30,932 bases of DNA from an uncultured Eggerthella sp. (lineage in GTDB: Bacteria; Actinomycetota; Coriobacteriia; Coriobacteriales; Eggerthellaceae): the NCBI GenBank assembly GCA_905203045.1, contig CAJKUH010000022.1:1-30932 (forward strand). The letters run 5' to 3'. Each line of letters begins with the position of its first letter. Position 1 is the first letter of the stretch. Of this stretch, positions 24,003 through 30,932 are shown piece after piece. The position numbers and the translations under genes were made by a program. Below the pieces are notes generated by a model that made no database searches, was not told where the DNA came from, and saw nothing but the letters and a program-made list of their open reading frames with translations.

Positions 24003-24983
24003 ATGTCGCAGAACAGCAGAATGGATCGTAGTAAAAATGCAACTAAGCAGGGGAAGAAGCCCTATTCCCCTCTTACTTTGAATCTGGCTTTCCAATTGGC
24101 AGCACCGCATACATGGGCTGCTGCGCTTATGCCGGTACTGTTCTCCTACGTCTACTGCACCGTTACTTATTCAGGCAAACTAAGCATATTCCTGTCTCTT
24201 ATTTTGCTCGCAATTTGCCTTCTGATGCAATCGGCTGTCAATGTGCTGAACGATTATTTCGACTTTAAGAAGGGTACCGATTCGGCCGACAACTCATCCG
24301 ACGATGCTTTCGATGCGGTGTTGGTCTACAACAACCTCAACCCCAAATCGGTGTTGGCGCTTGCGGTAGGGTTTCTTGTAGTTGCAGCGGCATTGGGTTT
24401 GTACCTGGTATACCTTACCAGCTGGATTCTGCTGGTAATCGGCATCGTGGGAGCATTAATCGTTGTCCTGTACTCTGGTGGTAAAACGCCTATTTCCTAT
24501 TTGCCGATTGGGGAATTCGTTAGCGGATTCGTTATGGGCGGCCTTATTCCCTTGGCTTGCTGCTATACCTTGTCGGGCGTATTCGAGCCTATGGTACTGC
24601 TCGCCTCATTGCCGATCATGTTCGGTATCGGAATGATCCTATTCACCAACAACACCTGCGATATTGAAAAAGATATCCCTGCACAGCGCAAAACCATCTC
24701 AGTCGTTCTAGGAAGGAAGAAGGCGCCGAACTGCTACCATGCCGCGGTTTTGGTATGGATCGTTCTTATCGTTGCGCTCATTGGCGTCTTCTATCCAACT
24801 GGAATGCCTCTTGTAATGATTATGGTGCTTGCGGCGTTCCCTGTGCTTCGCGCTATTACGAACAATCCTCTGAATCAAAAAACGCGCGATGCTGCCATGT
24901 CCCAGATCGTGATGCTCAACGTGATTTTCGGGGTATTTTACTGCCTGTCTATAGCATCAAGCGCATTTATTGGGTGGGTTTAG
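24003..24983 (+). CDS. UbiA-family prenyltransferase, probably menaquinone biosynthesis (MenA/MqnP type)
   Basis: 326 residues with about eight hydrophobic helices. Attaches a polyprenyl chain to an aromatic acceptor in the membrane. The first Asp-rich motif is NVLNDYFDFKKGTDSADN and the second NNTCDIEKDIPAQRKT, both typical of MenA; the acceptor (1,4-dihydroxy-2-naphthoate or the futalosine-route acceptor) cannot be told apart here. A ~25-residue basic N-terminus precedes the first helix. The ATG has no clear ribosome-binding site. The stop overlaps that of gluQ on the other strand (shared TTAG at 24980-24983). Confidence 0.87.
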   Translation: MSQNSRMDRSKNATKQGKKPYSPLTLNLAFQLAAPHTWAAALMPVLFSYVYCTVTYSGKLSIFLSLILLAICLLMQSAVNVLNDYFDFKKGTDSADNSSDDAFDAVLVYNNLNPKSVLALAVGFLVVAAALGLYLVYLTSWILLVIGIVGALIVVLYSGGKTPISYLPIGEFVSGFVMGGLIPLACCYTLSGVFEPMVLLASLPIMFGIGMILFTNNTCDIEKDIPAQRKTISVVLGRKKAPNCYHAAVLVWIVLIVALIGVFYPTGMPLVMIMVLAAFPVLRAITNNPLNQKTRDAAMSQIVMLNVIFGVFYCLSIASSAFIGWV

Positions 24984-26041
24984 AACGATAAACTGTCCTG
25001 CAGCTTAATCGAGGTTTTTCCCAACAGGCCTGTCGTATCAGCGTTTTTCGCCAGCTCATCTAAGGTGACGGGTGCCTTTTCGCTTGTAAGCCCTGTTGCA
25101 TAGGCAAGTCGTCCAAGCAGTTCTTCGGGACGCACTCCAACCTCGTTAAGCAAATAATCGATGTCGGTTGCCTTGTCTCGTTTTGCCAAACGCTTTCCAG
25201 CGCTATCGACAATAAGGGGAATATGGCCATAACTGGGCGTATCAAGACCCAGGCATCGCTGAAGGTACATCTGACGTGGCGTTGAGGTGATAAGGTCGTA
25301 ACCGCGGACAACAGACGTAACACCCATCCACGCATCATCGACCACTACCGCCAGTTGATAGGCGAATACCCCATCGCTCCTTCGCAGGATAAAATCGCCT
25401 GAGCATTCTGCCAAGTTGAATGTCTGCTTGCCCTGGAAGATGTCATGGAACGAGATGGGCTGACTGGGAACGATGATGCGCATAGCGGGATTGCGCCTTG
25501 CCCTTTTGGCCGCACGCTGCTCAGCATTCAACATGCGGCATGTGCCGGGATACACCGTCTCATCACCGAAGTGCGGTGCATTGGCCGAATGAAGGTCAGC
25601 ACGTGTGCAGAAGCAGGGGTAGAGCAAATCTTGTTCTTGTAAAAGCCGATATGCCTCTTCGTAGGCTTCGGTTCGGTTGCTTTGGTAAACCGGTACGTTA
25701 TCCCACTCGAAACCTAAAGCATCAAGATCGCGGAATACCGCGTCAATATATTCCTGCTTCGAGCGAGCGGGATCGAGGTCTTCGATACGCATTAGGCAAG
25801 ACCCGCCATCTTGTTTTGCAACAAGGTAAGCAACAAGAAACGAGAACAGGTTTCCCAAATGAAGCTTGCCCGAAGGCGTTGGGGCAAAACGCCCCACTAC
25901 CACCCTGCCCTGCTTGCTATGGGGCTCAAAAGCAACATGTGCAGAGCTTTTCAAATCGCGCAAATCGGGGCATGACAAAGCAAGCCCCTCCTCTGTTGCA
26001 GGGGAAGGGCTTGCGTTCTGTGAATAGAAATCAGATACCAC
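24980..26041 (-). CDS. gluQ: Glutamyl-Q tRNA(Asp) synthetase
   Basis: Truncated GluRS paralogue that attaches glutamate to the queuosine base at position 34 of tRNA-Asp. The catalytic domain starts at GRFAPTPSGKLHLGN (HIGH-type), followed by MRIEDLDPARSKQEY, the zinc-binding cysteines (CFCTRADLHS...PGTC) and KRLAKRDKA (KMSKS-type). No anticodon-binding domain is present. The frame starts with GTG at 26041, three bases after paaK, giving 353 residues with a ~47-residue non-conserved head. A TTG at 25978 with GGAGG upstream is a plausible later start. A hairpin (CAAGCCC/GGGCTTG, about 25980-26013) lies in this head. Confidence 0.88.
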   Translation of the reverse strand: MVSDFYSQNASPSPATEEGLALSCPDLRDLKSSAHVAFEPHSKQGRVVVGRFAPTPSGKLHLGNLFSFLVAYLVAKQDGGSCLMRIEDLDPARSKQEYIDAVFRDLDALGFEWDNVPVYQSNRTEAYEEAYRLLQEQDLLYPCFCTRADLHSANAPHFGDETVYPGTCRMLNAEQRAAKRARRNPAMRIIVPSQPISFHDIFQGKQTFNLAECSGDFILRRSDGVFAYQLAVVVDDAWMGVTSVVRGYDLITSTPRQMYLQRCLGLDTPSYGHIPLIVDSAGKRLAKRDKATDIDYLLNEVGVRPEELLGRLAYATGLTSEKAPVTLDELAKNADTTGLLGKTSIKLQDSLSF

Positions 26042-26043
26042 AG

Positions 26044-27363
26044 CTATTTACGATGGTCGATTACGTGCTTGGTCTTGCCGAAGCTTCGTTCAATTCCGCC
26101 AGGCTCAATCAGCTGGACCTCGGAGGCAACCAACATAACTTCCTTGAGCTTGGTGGCAATCATCTTGCGGAACTTGTCCATTTCCTCATAGGAATCGCTT
26201 AAAGCGGAGGGTTCGATCTCAACCTTGATTTTCATACGGTCAAGGCCGGTTTCATTGTCAACCTCGATGCGATAGAACGGCGTAACGCCCTTGATGCCGG
26301 AAAGGATGTCCTCTACCTGCGAGGGGAATACGTTGGTGCCGCGGATGATAAGCATGTCGTCGCTGCGCTTGCGCACTTTCTTCATGCGAGCATGGGTACG
26401 ACCACATTCGCACTTCTCCGTAATCACATAGGTCAAGTCATGCGTACGGTAACGAAGAACGGGAATGCCTTCCTTGTCGAGCGGCGTGATGACCAGCTCG
26501 CCCTCTACACCCTCTGGGACCGGCTCGCCTGTTTCAGGGTCGACAACTTCCCACAGGAAATGGTCTTCGGCAATGTGCTGCATATCACGCGAGCACAGGC
26601 ACTCACCGGAAACACCGGGGCCCATAACCTCGGTAAGGCCATAGTTGTCGGTGCAGGTAATGTGCATACGACGCTCGATTTCTTCCTTCATCTTAGGAGG
26701 ACAGGGCTCACCGCCGAACAGGCCGATGCGGAGGGAGCTTGAAGCCCAATCGAAGCCCTTCTTTTCGCCTACCTCGCACATATGGAGTGCATACGAAGGA
26801 GTAGCGATAAGCACCGTGGTGCCGTAGTCGTTGATCATCTGAAGGTGACGCTCGGTGTTTCCAGAACCAGCGGGAATCATCATGCAGCCCAGCTTCTGCA
26901 GGCCGTAGTGAAGGCCGAAGCCACCGGTGAACATTCCGTATCCGAAGGCCATCTGACAACGGTCGCCAGGCTTCACGCCTGCCATCATAGCCAGTCGCGC
27001 AATGCAATCGCTCCATACATCCATGTCATGGCGATTGTATCCAACCACGATGGGCTTGCCGGTAGTACCGGAAGACGCATGCAGCTCGATGATCTGATCA
27101 AGAGGTACAGCGAAAAGGCCGTATGGATAGGTATCGCGCAACACCGTTTTATCCGTGAAAGGAAGCTTGCGAACGTCTTCAAGGCACTGGATGTCAGAAG
27201 GCTTGACCCCCATTTCATCCATCTTGCTGCGATACCACTCAACCTTTTCGTACACCATGGCTACCTGCTTCTTCAGCTTCTCAAGCTGAATGGCATGGAT
27301 ACCGTCACGGTCCATTGTCTCAATTTCAGGTTGGAACATAACTGTGTCGTTGTTCTGAGTCAT
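26044..27363 (-). CDS. paaK: Phenylacetate-CoA ligase family protein (PaaK-like)
   Basis: 439 residues from the ATG at 27363 (MTQNNDTVMFQPEIE); the frame runs further up but only over the ACT gene. AMP-forming aryl-acid CoA ligase: phosphate loop HASSGTTGKPIVVGYN, YGLTEVMGPGV, YRTHDLT, and CECGRTHARMKKVRKRSDDM in the mobile C-terminal domain. It links arylacetates such as phenylacetate or indoleacetate with CoA, or may run in the opposite sense to conserve energy. Last but one of the run iorA-iorB-ACT-paaK-gluQ; this grouping is common in fermenters of aromatic amino acids. Substrate is inferred from context. Confidence 0.92.
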   Translation of the reverse strand: MTQNNDTVMFQPEIETMDRDGIHAIQLEKLKKQVAMVYEKVEWYRSKMDEMGVKPSDIQCLEDVRKLPFTDKTVLRDTYPYGLFAVPLDQIIELHASSGTTGKPIVVGYNRHDMDVWSDCIARLAMMAGVKPGDRCQMAFGYGMFTGGFGLHYGLQKLGCMMIPAGSGNTERHLQMINDYGTTVLIATPSYALHMCEVGEKKGFDWASSSLRIGLFGGEPCPPKMKEEIERRMHITCTDNYGLTEVMGPGVSGECLCSRDMQHIAEDHFLWEVVDPETGEPVPEGVEGELVITPLDKEGIPVLRYRTHDLTYVITEKCECGRTHARMKKVRKRSDDMLIIRGTNVFPSQVEDILSGIKGVTPFYRIEVDNETGLDRMKIKVEIEPSALSDSYEEMDKFRKMIATKLKEVMLVASEVQLIEPGGIERSFGKTKHVIDHRK

Positions 27364-27379
27364 GTGTTGGTTCGCTTTC

Positions 27380-27790
27380 CTAGGCAAGATCGGATTGGTT
27401 GATGAGGGAAATTCCCTTCGCGGCAAGATACTCCTCGGCCTTTTCGGGGTTATCGACCTTGAACGCGATGTACGTGGAAATAAGCGAATAACTGTACGAG
27501 ATATTGACTCCCGACTCAGCCATAAGCCCGAACACACGGCCAAGCTCGCCAGGCTCATCCTTCAAGACAAGGCATACTACATCCGTTGAGGTTGCCGCAA
27601 CGTCATGCTTCGCCAATACCGAAAGCGCTTTTTCCGGATTGTCGACGATGAAGCGGACAATACCGTAATCGCCCGTGTCGGAAGCTGAATAACCGCGTAC
27701 ACTAACGCCATCTTCGCTGAACAAGCCAAGAATACGCGTTAAGTGACCAGGCCTGTTCTCCACGAAAACGCTGATTTGCTTGATGCTCAT
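27380..27790 (-). CDS. Tandem ACT-domain protein
   Basis: 136 residues made of two ACT domains: residues ~1-65 (KQISVFVENRPGHLTRILGL) and ~70-136 (VVCLVLKDEPGELGRVFGLM). ACT domains bind amino acids. Members of this family (COG4747) regularly accompany IorAB and phenylacetate-CoA ligase and are thought to sense aromatic or branched amino acids; there is no DNA-binding or catalytic part. The start overlaps the iorB stop (TAATG) and paaK begins 16 bases further on, so translation is coupled. Confidence 0.9.
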   Translation of the reverse strand: MSIKQISVFVENRPGHLTRILGLFSEDGVSVRGYSASDTGDYGIVRFIVDNPEKALSVLAKHDVAATSTDVVCLVLKDEPGELGRVFGLMAESGVNISYSYSLISTYIAFKVDNPEKAEEYLAAKGISLINQSDLA

Positions 27791-28380
27791 TATTGCTCCC
27801 CTCGCGCATAGCGCGCACCGCGCCTGAATGCCTCAATGTTGATATCGATGGTTTTCTGCGGAACCTTGCCGCGAATAACTTCTTCCCAAAGCTCAGCAGC
27901 AAAAGGAAGCGAGACGGAAAGGGCGCCTAGAAGAACAACGTTTGCGCACTTGGTGGTACCCGCCTCACGAGCAATCTCGCTTGCGGGAATCAACGTGGCG
28001 TCCATGGATGCCAAACGCTCACGGGCGTTCGACGGCATAGACGCCATACCGGTAAGAACGGGAAGCGGCTTGATGGCTTCGTCGTTCACCACGAGCGAAC
28101 CGCCTTCTTTGAGGAATGCGATGTTGCGCAGGGCCTCAACCACTTCGAACGATACAACGCTGTCGGCGCAGCCTTCATCGCATACCATGGTTGCAACGTT
28201 GTCACCGAAGCGCACAACGGTGGTTACCGCACCGCCGCGCTGGGCCATGCCGTGAATCTCGGAAACCTTGCAGTCTTTTCCCGCAGCCGTGGCAACGCGA
28301 GCCAGCAAGTCGGCAGCGGTAATGGTGCCTTGGCCGCCAACACCGCAAAGCAGAATGGTATATACCGATTGTTCGCTCAT
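27790..28380 (-). CDS. iorB: Indolepyruvate ferredoxin oxidoreductase, beta subunit
   Basis: 196 residues. Gamma-type domain of 2-oxoacid:ferredoxin oxidoreductases (LLCGVGGQGTITAADLLA, EIHGMAQRGGAVTTVVRFGD). With IorA it oxidises aryl-pyruvates (indole-, phenyl-, hydroxyphenylpyruvate) and CoA to arylacetyl-CoA and reduced ferredoxin. The start overlaps the iorA stop by four bases (ATGA) and its stop overlaps the ACT gene start, a tightly packed operon. Confidence 0.95.
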   Translation of the reverse strand: MSEQSVYTILLCGVGGQGTITAADLLARVATAAGKDCKVSEIHGMAQRGGAVTTVVRFGDNVATMVCDEGCADSVVSFEVVEALRNIAFLKEGGSLVVNDEAIKPLPVLTGMASMPSNARERLASMDATLIPASEIAREAGTTKCANVVLLGALSVSLPFAAELWEEVIRGKVPQKTIDINIEAFRRGARYARGEQ

Positions 28381-30134
28381 CGCTGGCCTCCTTCACGGGG
28401 CTGAATAGCATCGAAGTTGCAATACTGGCGACATTGGTCGCACCCAATGCACAAATCGGGGTCAATGGAAGAAATGCCCGTTTCCGGATCGCACGAGATT
28501 GCAGGGCACCCGATGGTTTTGCAGATGCCGCACCCGGTGCATTCGGGAGTTACCACGTAGTAGTCCTTGGGGCTCTTGTCCAAAAGCACGCAGGAACCCT
28601 GGAACACGATAACGTCGAGCTCATCACGGCTTGTTGCTTCCTTGAGCGCGGAACGGACCGCTTTTACGTTGAAGGCATCAACGGTTTGAACGTGGTCTAC
28701 GCCGATGGCTTTCAAAATGCCAGGCAGGTCAAGTTCGCGGCTTTCGCGATGCTGCAGGGTGACGCCATTGAAGGGATTGCCCTGTTGGCCGGTCATTGCG
28801 GTGGTGCGGTTGTCAAGAATGCAGACCGTGCCCGCGCCCTTGTTGTACACCGTGTTGATAAGGGAGGTAAGCCCTGAGTGGGCGAAGGTGGAATCGCCGA
28901 TCACGCCCACAACCGGACGATGCTTCGTGCCCTCCATCGCCAGCTCGAAACCATGGGCCATAGAAACCGAAGCGCCCATGTCGAGTGTAGTGTCCATGGC
29001 GGAAAGCGGGGGCAGTGCGCCTAAGGTGTAGCAACCGATGTCGCCGGTCACGATGGCCTTCAAGCGGGAAAGCTCCTTGAACACCACGCGATGCGGGCAG
29101 CCAGGGCACAGGGCAGGCGGACGGTTCGGGATATCGCTTTCGCTTGCACGGTGACCGGGCAGCTTGCGTCCCAAGGCTTTGAGAATGTCTGCTGGATGGA
29201 TTTCGCCATCGGCAGGAAGCGGGTTCTTGAACGAGTCGAGCTTCACGCCGCAGGACTTAACGGCGTCGGAAAGGTAGGTGGATGCCTCTTCGGCAACGTA
29301 TATCTCGTCAACGCTTTCAGCGAACTCGTTCAGAGCGTTTGCCGGCAAGGGCCAAGCAACGCCCAGCTTGAAGATGTCGACATCGGGGCAGGCTTCCTTG
29401 ACGTGCTGATATACCGCACCAGCACAGATAATGCCGATGCGCTTTTCGCTGCCTTCAGGCGTATTGCGCTCAACCGTGTTGTAGGGGCACGTTTCCACCC
29501 ATTCACGGATCTTGGCGATGCGCTGAACTAGAACCTTACGGCGAGGCTTGGCGAATGCGGGCATCATGACCCACTTCGCGCAATCCTTTTCGTACGGGCG
29601 CTTGGCAACTTCGGTGCGCTCCCCTACCTGTACCGGCGTTTTCGTGTGGGAGATGCGAACAGTGGAACGCATCATCACGGGAGTGTCGAACTGTTCGGAA
29701 ATGGTGTAAGCATCTTTTGCATAGCGATGTGCCTCAGCAGAGTCGGAAGGCTCCAAAATGGGAACCATAGACGCCATGGCGTAGTATCGCGAGTCCTGCT
29801 CGTTCTGGGAAGAGAACATCCCAGGATCGTCGGCAGCGAGGATGACCAAACCGCCGTTAACGCCCGTGTAGGCAGCCGTGAACAGTGGGTCGGCGCACAC
29901 GTTCACGCCAACATGCTTCATGGTTACCAGGACACGGGCGCCTGCCGCGGAAGCGCCGACGGCAACCTCAAGCGCAACTTTCTCGTTGGGGCACCATTCG
30001 GCATATACCCCCGGAAGCTTCGCAAACGATTCCATGGTTTCCGTGGAGGGCGTGCCAGGGTACGCGGCACCGATATGGCAGCCTGCCTCCCATGCGCCAC
30101 GGGCTATAGCCTCGTTGCCGGACAAAAGATTCAT
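28377..30134 (-). CDS. iorA: Indolepyruvate ferredoxin oxidoreductase, alpha subunit
   Basis: 585 residues, normal size. The pyrimidine-binding domain comes first (NEAIARGAWEAG, AAYPGTPSTE, TMKHVGVNV), then the TPP-binding part with the cluster motif CPGCPHR (about 345-351), GDIGCYTLGALPPL and GDSTFAHSG. Last are two ferredoxin-type 4Fe-4S motifs (CTGCGICKTIGCP; CIGCDQCRQYC), the second with Asn in place of the usual Pro after the last Cys. AGAGGTG precedes the ATG. Starts 21 bases after the FHA gene. Confidence 0.97.
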   Translation of the reverse strand: MNLLSGNEAIARGAWEAGCHIGAAYPGTPSTETMESFAKLPGVYAEWCPNEKVALEVAVGASAAGARVLVTMKHVGVNVCADPLFTAAYTGVNGGLVILAADDPGMFSSQNEQDSRYYAMASMVPILEPSDSAEAHRYAKDAYTISEQFDTPVMMRSTVRISHTKTPVQVGERTEVAKRPYEKDCAKWVMMPAFAKPRRKVLVQRIAKIREWVETCPYNTVERNTPEGSEKRIGIICAGAVYQHVKEACPDVDIFKLGVAWPLPANALNEFAESVDEIYVAEEASTYLSDAVKSCGVKLDSFKNPLPADGEIHPADILKALGRKLPGHRASESDIPNRPPALCPGCPHRVVFKELSRLKAIVTGDIGCYTLGALPPLSAMDTTLDMGASVSMAHGFELAMEGTKHRPVVGVIGDSTFAHSGLTSLINTVYNKGAGTVCILDNRTTAMTGQQGNPFNGVTLQHRESRELDLPGILKAIGVDHVQTVDAFNVKAVRSALKEATSRDELDVIVFQGSCVLLDKSPKDYYVVTPECTGCGICKTIGCPAISCDPETGISSIDPDLCIGCDQCRQYCNFDAIQPREGGQR

Positions 30135-30155
30135 CTATACACCTCTTACTTGTAT

Positions 30156-30590
30156 TTACTCCGCGTAACGCAGAACAAAGCAGCCGATCTGAACGATATC
30201 GCGATCGGAAAGCATCACGTGGTCGACGTTGGTGTTGTTGACCCACACACCGTTGAACGAATCGGTGTCACGGATCGACCAGCCATCGGCAACGCGCTCA
30301 AGAATCGCATGCTTGCGAGATACCGTCATGTCGTTCAGGAAGATTTCACACTTCGGGGAACGGCCAATCACGGCGCTGTCACCTTCCAGCCTATACACGA
30401 TTCCCTTCTGCCTGCCCTGCAGAACGGTAAGCGTAGGAATGTTCGAGGTGACCTGCGCTGTTTCAGGCTCATGGGATTCAAGCGAAACCGCTTCGAACTT
30501 TTGAGTTGAGCCCTGAAGATGGTAACCGCACACCGAGCACGATTGGGCCGAATCTTGCATGGGGCTATTGCAAACAGGACATGTTTTCAT
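30156..30590 (-). CDS. Zinc-ribbon and FHA-domain protein
   Basis: 144 residues. Residues 1-~25 are a short zinc ribbon (CPVCNSPM...CSVCGYHL). Residues ~55-142 form a forkhead-associated domain (VIGRSPKCEIFLNDMTVSRKHAIL, DSFNGVWVN), which binds phosphothreonine peptides, with the Gly-Arg, Ser-x-x-His and Asn-Gly signatures intact. It lies between a D,D-carboxypeptidase gene (stop directly adjoining, TAAATG) and iorA. Actinobacterial FHA proteins often work with Ser/Thr kinases in cell-wall control, so a link to the upstream gene is more likely than to IorAB; this is inference. Confidence 0.92.
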   Translation of the reverse strand: MKTCPVCNSPMQDSAQSCSVCGYHLQGSTQKFEAVSLESHEPETAQVTSNIPTLTVLQGRQKGIVYRLEGDSAVIGRSPKCEIFLNDMTVSRKHAILERVADGWSIRDTDSFNGVWVNNTNVDHVMLSDRDIVQIGCFVLRYAE

Positions 30591-30932
30591 TTAACCCTCC
30601 TTGTTGGTATTGATCGTGGCATTGCTGCCGTAGATGAGTGGCGTGGTGTTGACCACGGAGCTTTCAGCTTGCGTCTGTGCACCGGAGAAACCGGCAAACA
30701 AACGGTTCCACCAGATTCCTATGCCTTCGATGGGGTTTGGAGCCGCGCAGCTTTCGGCTGCCACCAGATCTTGCTGTGCAATAACCTGGTTGTGCTGGTA
30801 GAACGTCACGGTGCCAACTTTCTGACCAGGTGTTATGTCGCCCGAAACAGTATCGAACTGCACATCTTCGCTTACGTTACCGTCAAGCGTGAACACCTTT
30901 ACCGTTGCGGTCGGGTCTGCCAGGGTTGCCTT
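30591..30932 (-). CDS. dacA: D-alanyl-D-alanine carboxypeptidase C-terminal part, cut by the window
   Basis: The frame is open to the right edge, so only the last 113 residues are seen. The segment DITPGQKVGTVTFYQHNQVI followed by AQQDLVAAES matches the beta-rich C-terminal domain of PBP5/DacA-type carboxypeptidases, which trim the pentapeptide of peptidoglycan. The next stretch (IEGIGIWWNRLFAGFSGA) is like the amphipathic or membrane-contacting tail of these enzymes, and a short Thr/Asn-rich end follows. The catalytic serine domain lies outside the window, so the assignment rests on this domain only. Confidence 0.68.
   Translation of the reverse strand, partial: KATLADPTATVKVFTLDGNVSEDVQFDTVSGDITPGQKVGTVTFYQHNQVIAQQDLVAAESCAAPNPIEGIGIWWNRLFAGFSGAQTQAESSVVNTTPLIYGSNATINTNKEG

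Noticed and set aside
1..30932. tRNA, rRNA, CRISPR arrays, insertion sequences or prophage genes
   Set aside because: Gaps between genes were read for these; no cloverleaf, repeat-spacer pattern, transposase or integrase was found.

Overview
The window reads as chromosomal DNA of an anaerobic actinobacterium of moderate GC content. The class Coriobacteriia (Eggerthellaceae-like, asaccharolytic, amino-acid fermenting) fits best. This is inferred from gene order (dapA-rnj-ftsK ... recA-recX-rny-spoVS-miaB-miaA-dapF-hflX / lexA-nrdR), protein style, GAAC-N4-GTTC LexA boxes and the IorAB/PaaK fermentation genes. No rRNA is present, so the genus cannot be fixed.

Left block (1-9940, all +): the 3' part of dapA (lysine/DAP synthesis), ribonuclease J with a frameshifted C-terminus, the DNA translocase FtsK, a RodZ-like membrane HTH protein, YajQ, the S12 methylthiotransferase RimO, and a fused PgsA-CinA protein.

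Middle block (10000-19975, +): recA behind a promoter carrying a LexA box, recX with a strong hairpin at its 5' end, RNase Y, a GHKL-ATPase of unknown role, SpoVS, MiaB, MiaA, DapF and HflX. Both tRNA A37 modification enzymes and both major RNases known from Gram-positives (J and Y) lie within 16 kb of each other.

SOS/nucleotide block (20013-22137): lexA (-) faces a small tail-anchored membrane protein (+) across a shared region with three LexA boxes, followed by nrdR and dut. The small gene sits where other bacteria keep an SOS division inhibitor (yneA, divS, Rv2719c). It has no LysM domain and is the best candidate here for something undescribed.

Right block (22102-30932): an AT-rich stretch of about 850 bases without a convincing gene, two hotdog thioesterases, and a UbiA-family prenyltransferase (menaquinone). 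A minus-strand run follows, in transcription order: a D,D-carboxypeptidase end, a zinc-ribbon FHA protein, iorA, iorB, a double-ACT protein, paaK and gluQ. IorAB plus an arylacetate-CoA ligase and thioesterases point to oxidation of aromatic amino acids to arylacetates.
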